A stretch of 64,000 bases of DNA, taken from Trema orientale. Taxonomy: Eukaryota > Streptophyta > Magnoliopsida > Rosales > Cannabaceae. The stretch spans positions 1,003,420 to 1,067,419 of the forward strand of contig JXTC01000007.1 of the NCBI GenBank assembly GCA_002914845.1, given 5' to 3'. The position numbers were made by a program, and so were the translations under genes. Shown piece by piece: positions 1-13,076 of the stretch. Position 1 is the stretch's first letter; each line of letters begins with the position of its first letter. Under the pieces are notes generated by a model. The model was given only the letters and a program-made list of their open reading frames with translations, was not told where the DNA came from and made no database searches.

Positions 1-3000
1 AGTTGTCAGTTATCAAGGGGAGGGAATCGGCATGGTGCTCATGCTTTGATAGTAACCTTTGTACAGTTTGCCTCATATTATAATTTTATTTTATTTTATT
101 CTTTAGGTTGGTGGAAATTGAATTTTGCATTATTGACTAGTTAGTTGGCTTATTGAAGTAAAATATTTTTATTAAATAACAATAATTAGAAGAGCAACAT
201 TGGTTACAGATACCTAAAAAAAAGTTGCACCTTTAATTCAAGAAGTAACATACTTGTGGATCTCAAATATTTACTGAAGTAAAACACGAAAAAGAAGGCA
301 AAAAGATATAGTCGTTTAATTTGTATACAACATCGGTTAAAAAGCCACGTCGTCGTTTACGACATCTAGGTGCAAGTCAAAACATACTTGTGTGCTAGAG
401 GGTCCAATATGTCAACCACAATTTATACATATACACCAAGAGTTGGATGAGTACGTAAGGGTATATAGTAGAAATTTCGAAAAAGGGGTGGGGAAGAAAT
501 ATTGAGTGAAAAACACACTTATGAAACTCTCACATCAAACTTAAAGTCATGATCCACAACAAAATCACATGACTAAAGCAAAGCCAAAGCCATCAATTCA
601 TGAAGAGCCCCTCCTATATAACACCATAAGATTTATGCACGTTTTGGTCGGTTCCCAAGTCAATTTAAGATTATATTTTAAAATCCAATTATTTATAACA
701 AACCCTCTAAGAATGACACTTCAACATGTGCTGCAAGTACAAAAACAAACAGACAATCAAACTTATATAACTTGGCCAAAAATCAAGTACAATGAACCAA
801 GTTCCCTTATGACTAAGCCTAACCGTGGCTTTGTTATTATAATTTTGTACCACAGGACCCCAAAAATCTCAATCTAGTAATCAATCAAATGGGTACCAAG
901 AACTAGATTCTTGGCAACATGGTGATTTGGGCCAAGGTGTTAACTGGTCTCCTTTAACTGTATCTTCAACTGCTATAGAGATGGGATGAAATGTAGTTTT
1001 GTACATTCAAAATATGTGTGTGTATTATAGAATGTAGTTTGAGCAAAATCCACCATGTGATAAGAATATATTCTAGTTTTTACAGCACTTTTATGAAACT
1101 AAAGTTCAATGAACATACTCTAATAAACTCGGTTAATTAACTTATATATATATATATTTGCATCGTTTTGTGTATTGAGTTTGTAGATATAATAATGCTT
1201 TCTTATCTTCATATTGATATAAAAACAGAAATTATAGCATGGGAGAAGGAATTGCAGTTTGATACATTGTACGGCCAACGACTATAAAAGGGAGAAAGAC
1301 AGGGCAATATACCAAATAAACACAACACATTTTGTGGACTCAAATGTTAGAACTTTTATAGAAAATAAAAATAAAGAAGGAAAAGAAATAGGTATACCAC
1401 ATTGTGGTGGGCAGCATAAATAAAATCCTTCATAGTCATGCTTTTAATATTTTTTTTCCCTAATTATTGATATAAGCTTTACCATATAACATAAGAGAGC
1501 TATTTAAGTTTTGCATTTTGCCATGCGAAGATAATTTAGTTATATGCAACCATATTCATATGCTGCAATTATATGATTATCGTTTATTACCAAAAAAAAA
1601 ATTATATGATTATTGTTGTTGATATGCTCCAGTTATATGCAATCGGTTTTATTTTTATAGTTACGAGGAAGGATTCGAACTTTAGACTTTTCATACATTA
1701 GACGAAAGAACGTTACTTTATATTCATGTTCATGATCCTCCAATTACATGCAACCGTTATTTATATGCTATAATTATATGCAATCGTTAATCATAAGCTC
1801 TAGTTATATGGAAACATGATTATTTTTTATGGTTAGGAAGAAAGATTCAAACTTTAGACTTTCCGCATCGGAATGAAAGAACGTTATTTTATATTTATGC
1901 TCTTGATGTTGGCTAGGACGTAGCAACCATGTATTATTCATATACTCAAATTATATGCAGCCGTTGTTCATATAATCCGGTTATATGCAACCGTTATTAG
2001 TTTTTATTTGAGAGAGAGGGAAAAGCATTCGAATTTTAGACTTTCCACATTAAGATGAAAGATCGTTACTTTGTGTTTATACTATGATAAAAGATTCGAA
2101 CTTTAGACTTTCCACATTAAAGATGAAAGTTCGTTACTTTATGTTTATGCTATGACTCTAGTATTTTTTAAAGACGAAGAATTTCAATATCCTATACCTC
2201 ATCCTTCATATCAGAAGTATATGGGTCATGACGGGTCCAACAAATGGCTCTATCTAAGGTGCATTTTAGCTATTTGCAATCCCTGTAATTAAGTTAATCA
2301 ATGTCACTTTGTTGGAACATGGCACATGGGCAATGAATTAAAAAATTATATTTGTTTTTAAGAATTTGTTTGGACTGGAGTGATAATGTATCACTCCAAT
2401 TATCTTTAATTCTAATAAATTCGTACATACTAATGAATAACAATATCTTTATATCAATCCATCTGATATCATTTTTTTTTTAATGCAATCTTTTCATTAT
2501 AAGATCGAACTTAAAGAACATCTTGGTAAAGTTTTGATCCAATAACAATTATTTTTTTCCCTTTTTGATCACTTGGGATTATTTTGGTCAGTTATCTGTA
2601 ACAATTAAAATAAGGCTCAATTTGGAAACTCAATATATCTATATGGGTCCTTCCTAAACAGGCAATGGATGAGAAATCCACAACCAAATATGAAATACTC
2701 TTCTTAAAATCTAAATGCCTTTAAAAGCTTGGCCTTATTTGATATTTTCCTTCCTAAAAACGATATGAATAAGGTACCGAATAATGGGTCAAATTCATTC
2801 TGACGGTGACAAGTTGGGAAACTTACAAGCCTGCCCTGTCAAGACCTAAAATAGTCAAAGCTCTTTCTTGAAGTACCACAACTCAATCATCATGGGACCA
2901 TTCACCATTCATTAAATTCTTGCTCTGGATAATCCCTAAAAATAGTTGTGGTACCCATTTTGTAGTTTTATAATTTATAAAATTTTGTGGGGTTTGAATA

Positions 3001-5040
3001 ATTGAACTAATTGGGTGTTTTCTTTATACCATCGCATTAATTTTCTTGCCTATTAATTGCTATACAGAGGTTAACGAGGAGCCAACAAAATGTGAATTTT
3101 TTTACAAGTTGTGGGAAATAAATCACCATTAATGGCAAGAAACAACAAAATCTAGAAAAGGGTAGCACACCTTATGTCCAATCTACAACTTGGTTTTTGA
3201 TTTGACATATTTGAACTATGTACAGATTTATTTCCTAATAGGATAATGACATATCTTACAGAATTTTTGGGATAGTATCAAACATTTTTATTTTTGCACT
3301 TACTTTCTAGTCATGTCTACTTTGACTATTGAATATTGGAATTCAGGACTTTTATCATTTGTCTTTGTAGAATCGTTGATTTAGACCATTGATTGAACTA
3401 GTAATTGAGATGTATTATGAATTTTTATAGGGGTATACTAACTTTGGTATCTCCATGTGAACTTGTATAGGTCATAAATCTTATTTTCATGTGAAATAGT
3501 AATGGGTTTGTCCTTTCATCCATGGTTGTTTGCATTTAAGATTAATCTAACCACCTAAAAAAAAATATTATCTTCTAAAGAACATTAATGAGAGGTGGGG
3601 TATTATCATTTCGATTAATACTATACCTGCCCAACTTATTTTGCTGAATTTTAAATACTCGCTAATTTCACAAATTTTAGACTACTAATTAGTTAGTGTA
3701 TAGAAATTTTGTAGAATAAATTGGGATATGTAGTATTATTCAAACGATATTATTTTATTATTATTACTTTATTTTATTTTATTTTTTGCTTCTTGTTTTG
3801 TTTCAATTGCAATGATGCAGTCAATATCGCATTTATACAAAACTAGTGGGCAATTTGAAAAAAAAAAATGAAATAGCGGGCACAAAGAAATATACTTTTT
3901 TCAGCATATTTTAAAAAATCAAATGTTGTTGGGGATCATGTGATTGCTTTTTTAACCTTATCAAATTTCGGTTGAAGTCATTGTCCGAACAATCGAAAAC
4001 ATAGCTAATATCCTAATGTTTTTTTTTTCTTTTGCTTTATATATATTTTTAATTTCACATAAAAAATATTAAATTCAAGGGATTCCAAAACTCATATGCA
4101 ATATTTTTCCCATTGGCAATTTGTATAAAATCACCTGTCCTATTAACATATGTTATAAAAGTCTCTCCATGAGTTAAAATAGCTAATACAAACACTATTC
4201 TAAACTGGTCAAAAGCTATAAGGTTTAATTTAAAAAAATCACTACTCTAAACAAATTTTAAAATTCCTTTTTCCAAGAAGATTGTAAAAGGCAACTTAAA
4301 AGGGTAAAAAGTAGAAGCACAAGCACTATTGTATTAATATTGTTATTTGAGTGTTATTTTAGCATCAAACGAATTACAGATTTTCATTCTAATTTCGATA
4401 AGTTCTAACTCTCTGAAAAAAAAAAAAAGCTTTATTTGGGTTCCGCTACAAAGTCACATGAATGAAGGGTTGTGAAGCAATAATTACACGTAGTTATTTC
4501 ACACGCGAAAGTGTTAGTAACAGTTTTATGCGACTTAAAATGGTAAAAAATAAATGCATGAATACCCTTTGCATGAATATTATGATTAAAAGGACGCTTA
4601 GTTTTGACGTCTAATCGATCATAATCCTCAATATCATAACTCCATTCTTAGTGAGTCCTATTATAGAAACACAAGAATAAAATATTGTGATTAACGGTCA
4701 CAACAGTCGACACATACACGATGATTGCTGTAACACCGGCTTATTTCTTCCATAATCTTAAACGTACAAACAACTAGTTAATCAATGCAAATTTTGTTGC
4801 TAAGAGATCAAATTAATGCACTTAATTTCCCTCAAGTTTATTTTCACTGATTTTTAAGTACTTCTCAAGAAATTAAAAACGTAGAAACTACGGACTCATG
4901 AGTACCCAAAAAATAAACAAAAGATAAATTAGAAAAAGAGTAGAATAATACTGTTCCTATTATTATTATTATAATTATTTCTTTAATTGTTTTTTAACAT
5001 TTTTGGAACAGAGAAAAATTATAAAAGAAAGCATCTGCGT
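1..5040. other. Intergenic region upstream of EIN2
   Basis: This stretch is AT-rich with many homopolymer runs and no open reading frame that resembles a protein I know. A 102-codon frame at 569-877 has low-complexity composition and no domain, so I do not call it. The first 100 bases could be the 3' end or 3' UTR of a gene lying outside the window, but nothing proves this. The distal EIN2 promoter presumably lies in the last 1-2 kb. Confidence 0.6.
1530..2160. repeat. Degenerate tandem repeat
   Basis: Two short motifs recur in diverged form. One is a run like 'ttatatgcaaccgtt' (near 1540, 1745, 1955 and 1980). The other is 'gattcgaactttagacttt' followed by a 'gaaagaacgttactttat'-like segment (near 1672, 1847, 2027 and 2094). 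Spacing is about 180 bases for the first intervals and 65 for the last. This looks like an old, decayed tandem array. No coding content is visible. Confidence 0.5.
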
Positions 5041-5044
5041 CAGC

Positions 5045-5051
5045 TATAAAT
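5045..5051 (+). promoter_or_regulatory. Candidate EIN2 TATA box
   Basis: A TATAAAT motif sits about 30-60 bases before a pyrimidine-rich leader of the kind found at many plant transcription starts, and 400 bases before a clean 5' splice site. It is the best TATA candidate for EIN2. The exact transcription start cannot be read from sequence. Confidence 0.45.
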
Positions 5052-5079
5052 GAAAAAGTTAGGGAGAAAAACTCAACTG

Positions 5080-5455
5080 TCTTTTTAGAGCTTTTTTTTT
5101 CTTCTCATTGTTTTTTTAATTACATTTTTCCTGAAACTTTTTCACTTCACACTCTCTCTCTCTCTCTCCCCTAACTTTCTCTCTCTTCAAGATGGCTTTG
5201 GAAGCCCACCCATAATTTGCTCTTTTACATATACTTCATTCTCTCTCTCTCTTCTTTCCCTCTCTCTCTCTCTACCCGGAAAATTGAGCCTCTCTGTTTC
5301 TCTCTCTCTATCTAGATATGTAGGAGTAGTTTAACACTTTGTGCTGTCTTTAAGGCTTTAACTGAGATCTACTACTACTACTGCTTCTCCTGTAAGGACG
5401 ACTGAGATTGAGATTGGCAGAGAAAAAATATTTAAAAGGAAAAACACTTTACAGG
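5080..5455 (+). other. EIN2: EIN2 5' UTR exon 1 (CT-rich leader)
   Basis: The segment 5140-5310 is dominated by CT microsatellite runs typical of plant 5' leaders. It ends at a strong splice donor (ACAGG|GTAAG, intron from 5456). The matching acceptor is TGAATCAG at 6291-6298. Arabidopsis EIN2 is also known to have an intron in its 5' leader, which supports this reading. The left boundary is approximate. Confidence 0.5.
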
Positions 5456-6298
5456 GTAAGCATTTTCCAAAAACCCTAACTCTCACGAGGTGGGTTTCTT
5501 CTGTACGGACCCAACTCTCTGTTTTTTCATTTTTTTTTTTTTGCTTCTTTTTGTTTTTGTTTTAATTGATTGATTGAGCCTTACTATCGTCCTTGTTGTC
5601 ATCTCCTTGGTATTTGTGCAAATGGGTTTTTGGGTTTCGACTCTTTTGAGGTTGCATCAGATCCATGGGGGCTGATTTTGAGATTTTGTATTCGGGTTTT
5701 GGATTCTACCGTTTCTGGGTTTTATGGTATTTCAAATCATGGGTCTTTTTAAGTTTCTGGAAATGTTGTTTGTGTTTTGGGGTTTGCTTTTGGTGGACTT
5801 CGTTTGAAGATCTGAGATGGGTTTGTTTGCTTTGTTGTTTAAATTCGGTTTGTTGCATTTTAGATCATTATTTTGGTGGGTGTTACAGATGTTTGTGCTA
5901 GTTTTGCTTCAGTAGAATGATTTTGGCAAGATATGAATACTTGATGCTTATGAAATTTGGCCTGGTTAATGTATTTGCTTAAGGATTTTGTTTTAAATGG
6001 ACTAGATAAAGTTGTTGGGTTGGAACGTTCATGGTGGTCAAAACATTTGTTAGTTAGTGATAACAATAGGTTGACCAAGTCGTTTCTTTTTCTTGATTCT
6101 AGATATGGAATTTCTGATGGATGTAATACTATGGACTTTGTGACGCTTCTTCAATGATAAATGGTTTTATGACTTAAGTTCTATGATATTGCCATAATAA
6201 ACCCTAATTACTTACCGTGTTTTCGTTGTTACTTTGATTTTTTTTTTCCGGGGTATGTCCTTCTATCTGTATGAAACTGATGGAATGCATTGAATCAG
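5456..6298 (+). other. EIN2: EIN2 5'-leader intron
   Basis: An 843-base T-rich intron bounded by GTAAG and CAG, with no protein-like content. Open frames in it are short and unrelated to any family I recognise. Leader introns of this kind often raise expression in plants, but that role is inference here. Confidence 0.5.
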
Positions 6299-6867
6299 GA
6301 TTTGACAGTAAAGCTGGGTCCAACGAGGAAGCGATTCCTTTAATTGCGCTTGGTTTGCAGAATAGATTCAATAGAGTGCTGAGTCCCTGTTATTCTCTGT
6401 AATTCAAGTTGTTGACCTGAAGTCTCGTATGAGTTGGAGTAAGCATTGAATTATGTCGAGGAGATGAACAAAAAGTTAGTTGGTGCTTCAGAGTTACTGT
6501 GCAACCGCATTCAAGTGAGCTTGATTGTGAGTATCAGATTGGTATCTGATGATCACAGCTAGTGTCTATTGTTGTTATGGTGGCTTTGATCGGGGCAGCT
6601 GCATTGCAACAGCCTGTGCACTCACTTTTTCTTGTCATCAGCGGAACACTTAATTTGTCTCCAAAGGACATGTACTAGCACATTCTTTAAAGTGGATTAT
6701 TTGTAATTGGTCATTTAAGTTGCCGGTGTTATGTCTCTTGGAAACAAGCTTAGCAGCCTTATGAGTAGTTTAGCTTGGTACTAAAGGAAGGTCCTGTTTG
6801 TTGGAAGTATTATCGAGTATCATACTGTATAAGCAGTTTCATGTCAGTTTAAGTTTCAGTGGTTAAT
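6299..6867 (+). other. EIN2: EIN2 5' UTR exon 2 with upstream ORFs
   Basis: This leader segment lies between the 3' splice site at 6298 and the EIN2 start codon at 6868. It contains several upstream ATGs: 6429-6449 (6 codons), 6453-6467 (4 codons), 6464-6562 (32 codons, overlapping the previous stop) and 6841-6852 (3 codons). All stop before the main ATG. A further unseen intron inside this segment is possible. Confidence 0.45.
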
Positions 6868-9800
6868 ATGGCAACTGAAAACCCTAATACTAACAGTTTG
6901 CCAACTTTTCTTCATTGGTTAATTCCTTTCGTTGTACCTGTTCTTCTGGTTTCCATTGGATATGTTAATCCTGGAAAATGGGCGGCAATCGTTGAAGGAG
7001 GTGCCCGTTTTGGGTGCGACCTGGTAGCATTGATGCTTGTTTTTAATTTTGCTGCTATATTATGTCAATACCTCTCAGCTCGGATTGGTGTGGTTACTGG
7101 AAGGGATCTTGCTCAGGTATTGTTTATTTCTACTGGTTCTTGATTGGCAATAACAATTATGCGGTGTTACTTTCTTCTATTGTTACTATCGAGTCCATGA
7201 CTTTAGAATGGAGATATAAAGTTGACTGGCATATATTAGTCTGGCTTTTCCTAAACTATAGTCTATACATATTTTATTGTCACTGTGAAGATTGTACATT
7301 TATGGGTTGTCTGTTGTGCTTTTCTGTAATGAATAAGCCTGTGTATCTCATTGAGTTGCATTTTGGTTAACTGATCGACTATAGAAGTGGAGTGGTTGAA
7401 CATTCCCTCATTATATAAACTGGATACATGCGTTTTGACACTTTCTTTTCCTTGTTATGTCAATAGATTTGCAGTGACGAGTATGACAAGTGGACCTGCA
7501 TATTCTTAGGAGTGCAAACAGAGCTGTCGATTATTCTACTGGATCTCAACATGGTAATATTTTTCTTAATAACTTATTTGATCTGTTTTCTTCCTTTTTG
7601 TTTTTTCCCCCTTGTCCCTCTGGAATATGACAGAATTTAGGTGTGATCTGTAATCTGTATTTTTCATGGTATGCACCGTTTACTTTTTATGTCTAACGTA
7701 TAACTGTAATTTTACTAGGTCTTGGGCATTGCACATGGACTTAATCATCTGTTTGAGTGGGACCTGTTCACTTGTGTCTTTTTGACTGCCATTGATGCTG
7801 TTTTATTTCCTCTTTTTTCCACCCTTCTGGTAAGTATATTGTTACTATTCTATGTGATTAACTTTTTGATATCATCTATAAATTTTTATGTTTCCATTTT
7901 CAGGAGAATTGCAAGGTAAAATTCATATGCATATACATAGCAGGCTTCATATTGACTTCCTCTGTTTTTGGAGTACTTGTCAATCATCCAGAAACGACGC
8001 TTTCCATGAATGGGGTGCTAACAAAATTAAGTGGGGAAAGTGCATTTGCCCTGATGAGTCTTCTTGGAGCAAGTATAATGCCTCATAATTTTTACCTTCA
8101 TTCTTCCATTGTACAGGTATCTGTCTCTTATGCCTTTCTCTTATCTGTCTGAGTTAGTGTTGCAGCATGCATATAGTTTCCTTTGTTATGTATGTTGATT
8201 GGGTTTCTGGCACATGAATAGTTATTGTTGATTTGGTATCCACATCTCCTGCGTAACTTTCTGCCATTGTTTGGTTTAGAAGTCGATGATCTTCAGATTT
8301 GAGAATCTTTTCAATGTGAGGATGGTCATGTGAAGGTCGCCTGTTTTTGTGTTCTGATGTCAATATGCTTTGTGTACAGTAGCCTTTGTCTTCTCGGTCA
8401 TGTGCTTGTCTGTCTTATGTCGGTATATATGCTTGTACTTTGCATCCATTCGTGGAGCTTTGATTATAACTCTCTCTGTTTCTCTTGCTTGCTTTGGTTT
8501 TGATGTGTTCATTCTTCATTAGTCCTATGCAAGATTCTTAATGGTAATATCACAAGAGTAGTTTGGACAGTGGAAGCCTTTGGTGGAAAATTTTGTAGCC
8601 TCTTAAATTTGTTGAAGACCGACAGACAGTCAAGCGATACATGTCTTTTAGCTTGTTCTCATTGTTTCTTTCTGTATCAAGTTTCTTGTCAATAAGAAAA
8701 TTGTAATTTTCTCATCAGAAGCTGGGGGTCTCTGAATGAAATTTTTGAATTTGTAAAAACATATGTGTCTAAATTGCAGACTTCCATTCTTTCTTCCCTA
8801 TGAAGTGCGTAGAAATATTAATAGCATTTATTGATATGCTTTCCTTGTCTCTCAATCCATCAATCAAAGCTCTTAAACATAAGTTTTATTCTTACAGCAA
8901 CATCATGGACCGTCAAACATTTCTAAGGATGCCTTGTGTCACAACCATTTTTTTGCCATCCTATGCGTCTTCAGTGGCATTTATGTGGTGAATTACGTCC
9001 TTATGAACTCAGCTGCAAATGTTTTCTACAGCACAGGCCTTGTTTTACTTACCTTTCAAGATGCAATGTCACTGGTGGAACAGGTTTGAGTTTCCTTCAT
9101 TAGGATCTTTTCATGTTGAAATTTGACAATTGTAATTTGTGCTAAATTAGTTTAAACTTTCTCCATATTATACAGGTGTTTAAAGGTCCAATAGCACCTA
9201 TTGCCTTTTTATTGGTTCTTTTTGTCTCAAATCACATCACAGCATTGACTTGGAGCATTGGTGGACAAGCTGTGTTGCATGATTTCTTGAAGCTGGACAT
9301 TCCTGGTTGGCTACATTGTGCTACAATCAGAATTGTTGCAATTATTCCAGCTCTCTACTGTGTTTGGAGCTCGGGAGCTGAAGGAATGTATCAACTGCTT
9401 ATATTCTCTCAGGTTTTAGTAGCGTTGCTGCTTCCGTCTTCTGTGATCCCTCTTTTCAGGATTGCAACATCAAGACCGATAATGGGGGTCCATAAAATAT
9501 CCCAGATTTTTGAGTTTCTAACCCTGATTACATTTATTGGGATGCTTGTCTTGAAGATTGTATTTGTTGTAGAAATGGTGTTTGGGAATAGTGATTGGGT
9601 AGGTAATTTGTGGAATGTGGGAAGTGGTATGTCTGCTTCGTATGCGGTTCTTCTCATCATTGTTTGTGCATCGTTTTGTTTGATGCTCTGGCTGGCAGCT
9701 ACACCATTGAAATCTGCTAGTGTCCTAGATGCTCAGGCATTGAACTGGGATTTGCTGAAGGCTAAATCTGGTCTATTCACAAATGAAGAGGATATTGACA

Positions 9801-12800
9801 TAACGAAGAGTAGATATCATGGGGAGGCACATATTCAGAAGCAAGAGCCCTCACCGGTCTTAGGAAAGGCCTTGGATAGTCAATGTGATAGACCTGTTGA
9901 AAATTTCGATTTTAATTTACCTGAGACTATCATGGAGCCTGATCACGAGATTCAATTGGGCACTGTAGAGGAAAATAGTACTGTTAGTGCCTTTCCTAGC
10001 TCTTCAACATGCAGTAAGGAAGAATCTACATCAGTAGTAGAGACGGTTGGTGTTTCAACTGTAGTTAATGAAGGTTCTGATATCACATTAATTAAGAACA
10101 GTACCTTGAGGTCTGATACAAAGGACCCAGTTGAAAAGACTGTCGGAGTTGAAGTGGAGCTACAAGCTGAGAAAGATGATGATGAGGGAGATACTTGGGA
10201 GGCTGAAGAATTAACCAAAGGGATTCCTGGGACCCCATCCTTGACATCTGAGGGTCCAGGGTCGTTTAGGAGTCTCAGTGGAAAGAGTGATGATGGTGGA
10301 AATGGTGCTGGAAGTCTTTCGAGACTTGCAGGACTGGGCCGTGCTGCAAGACGTCAGCTAGCTGCAGTACTTGATGAGTTCTGGGGACAACTGTATGATT
10401 ATCATGGGCAAGCAACTCAAGAAGCAAGGGCTAGGAAGTTGGATGTGTTGTTTGGGGCGGATTCAAAGGCTGCCTCTTCATCCTTGAAAGTGGATACCAC
10501 TGCTGAAGAAATTTCTGGTTACTTTTCACCTGGGGGATGTAGAGGATCTGATCCTCTAATTAATTCAAGTTTGTACGACTCTCCCAAACAGCATTGGGTG
10601 CAAAGCAATTTAAACTCACCAGATAGGGTTCAAAGGGGACAATTCTCATTGGGGACCAACCACATGCAGTTGTTGGATGCCTATGTGCAAAATTCCAACT
10701 GTAATGTTCTTGATTCCAGCGAAAGACGATATTCAAGTGTGCGCAACCTACCGACTTCCGAAGTTTTGGGAGATCATCCGCCAGCTACAGTACATGGTTA
10801 TCACATCGCTTCGCTTGTCAATTGGTATGCAAAGGAGAGAAATTCTGACAACTTGAATGGTCAATTGCAGTCACCAGCCTTTAAATCCCCTGCAATTGGT
10901 GCTGGAAGAGATTCACTTGCATTTGCTATGGGGCAGAAGTTGCAAAATGGGTTGAGCACTGGTCAGGTCTCCAGTATCCAGAATCTACTGGCAGCTAGAA
11001 ATAGTCTGCTGCAGACTGGACGCCCATACTATGCTACTCCTCCTGGAACTGCTGAGAATGTGCTAGGCTCAGCCAATACGAAGAAATATCATAGCTTGCC
11101 TGACATTCACCGGGATCTTCATGTGTCTGATAAAATTCCTCAGTGGCAAAGTCCCGGTGGATTTGGATCATCTGTTGGCAGAAGTGGTTATGAACAGGCC
11201 CCGTATTCAAATTCTGGATCGAGGACAGGAGCTCCTTTGGCATTTGACGAACTCTCTCCATCAAGAGTATACAGAGGTGGTCTGTCATCAACGCTGAATT
11301 CCACTTTTGATACTGGGTCCCTGTGGTCTAGGCAGCCTTTTGAACAGTTTGGTGTGGCTGATAGCAGTCGAACTGTTGATAGTGGAGTTGGAAGTAGGAT
11401 GAGTGCGGTAAATCAAGAAGCTACTTCCTTTGCTGATTCAGAGGCGAAGCTTCTTCAGTCTTTCAGACATTGCATTGTAAAGCTTCTGAAATTGGAAGGT
11501 TCTGACTGGTTGTTTAGACAGAATGATGGGGCTGATGAGGATCTTATTGATCGTGTGGCTGCAAGAGAGAAATTTCTTTATGAAGCTGAGACTAGAGAGA
11601 TGAATCGGGTAAGTCAAGTAGGTGAGCCTCAGTACTCATCTCCAGAGAGGAAGTTTTCTGCTATGAAGAGCAGTGATGCAAGTTTCACCCATTCTATGGT
11701 TTCCTCGGTCCCTCATTGTGGGGAGGGCTGTGTTTGGAAGCATGATTTGGTGGTAAGCTTTGGGGTCTGGTGCATCCATCGGATTCTAGACCTCTCACTT
11801 ATGGAAAGCCGGCCAGAGCTGTGGGGAAAATACACATATGTACTTAATCGCCTTCAGGTAAATATTTTAAAACTGCACTGCATACAAAATAATTTCGTAT
11901 GGGGTAAACAATTCTCTGCCATGAGGTTGTTGTCTTTGGTTCTTTGCTACTTTTCTTTTCTTCTTCTTTTTTTTTTTCTTTTTTTTTTTGGGTGATAATT
12001 TCTATTGTTGTTGTTGCTACTGTTATCAACTTATATTTGTACGCTGAATTATTAGTCTCTTTTTAAATTTTTCGCTGAAAGATTTCCCGATGCATTTCTG
12101 ACCGATAAGATCTATCTTGGCTTGGGTACTAGATCCAATTCTTCTGAGAATTTTTATGGAGTTTTATCATTCTTAGAGCAATAAAATAATCAAGCGAGCT
12201 CTTGATGATATGATCCTATTGGTATATATTTATATATATATAAGTACCAATCCAGTAGGTATTTTTTCTTTTTTACCTACACATTGGTATCATTTTGGCT
12301 AATGAAAATTTATTATGCATATTTTTTTATTGTAAAAAGTATGAGAGAGAAATAGTATTAATGATGCACGTCTTTTCATGCACTCATTATAGCTGTTAGA
12401 TCACCATTAGATGATATGATCCAACGGCTTAAAAAAAATACCTATACATAGGTAAAAAAAAAATACCTACTGGATTGGCAACCGTATATATATATATCAT
12501 GTCTTCTCTTCTGTTGTAAATCTTATCACTTATGATGGGGTTACAAGACACATGGACTTTCTCCCACTTAAACCATGCATAATATATTTATGTTCTAGTT
12601 TTATTTACTTAAAATGTGGACAATATATTCTAAGCAAATTAGTTTTTAAGTGACTTTTAGTTTAGTGATCTTAACTGTACTTAAGTTTTCATTATCAGGG
12701 GATCGTAGATGTGGCATTTTCAAAGCCTCGATCGCCAAAGACCCCTTGCTTCTGCCTTCACATCCCAGCGTCAGCACAGCAGAGGTTTAGCCCGCCCGCT

Positions 12801-13076
12801 TCAAATGGTATGTTGCCTCCAGCTTCAAAACCTGCCAGGGGAAAATGCACCACCGCAGCAATGCTTCTGGACATAATCAAAGATGTGGAGATTGCAATCT
12901 CTTGCCGAAAAGGCCGAATGGGGACAGGAGCTGGCGATGTGGCCTTCCCAAAGGGAAAAGAAAACCTGTCGTCTGTCCTCAAACGTTACCGGCGAAGATT
13001 GTCTAACAAACCGGTTGGCGCTCCTGAGGGGTCCGGTTCTCGCAAGGTTCAGACATCTGGGGCTTATGTTTCATAA
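6868..13076 (+). CDS. EIN2: EIN2, central ethylene-signalling protein
   Basis: EIN2 is the ER-membrane protein that transmits ethylene perception to the nucleus. Coding exons are 6868-7116, 7467-7553, 7719-7829, 7904-8116, 8898-9083, 9176-11857 and 12699-13076, all with GT-AG introns in phase 0, giving 1301 residues (Arabidopsis EIN2 has 1294). Residues 1 to about 470 form the Nramp-like multi-pass domain ([36 protein letters not shown]). The rest is the hydrophilic signalling end. Ser645-Phe646 lies in [10 protein letters not shown], matching the known Arabidopsis cleavage and CTR1-phosphorylation site. The nuclear-localisation patch [13 protein letters not shown] starts near residue 1271. 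The first ATG is 6868; an in-frame GTG nine bases upstream is not a plant start. No frameshift or premature stop is seen. The gene appears intact. Confidence 0.96.
12243..12484. mobile_element. MITE in EIN2 intron 6 (family A, copy 1)
   Basis: About 240 bases bounded by an inverted pair: 'ccaatccagtaggta' at the left and 'tacctactggattgg' at the right. A second inner inverted pair of 'ttttacctac...ggtaaaa' type is also present. Flanks are TA-rich, so the target duplication cannot be read. It lies inside the last EIN2 intron (11858-12698). A second copy sits at 25480-25720, upstream of PAL1, with the same internal 'gatcaccattagatgat' segment. Confidence 0.75.

Noticed and set aside
569-877. 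102-codon plus-strand frame
   Set aside because: No domain, low complexity, no promoter or splice context.
6859-6867. EIN2 translation start at an upstream in-frame codon
   Set aside because: The codon at 6859 is GTG, not ATG. The first in-frame ATG is 6868 and the N-terminus then matches EIN2 length and context.
9176-9178. A separate gene beginning at 9176
   Set aside because: This is the first base of EIN2 exon 6, directly after a TACAG acceptor. The codon is GTG and the protein continues from exon 5.
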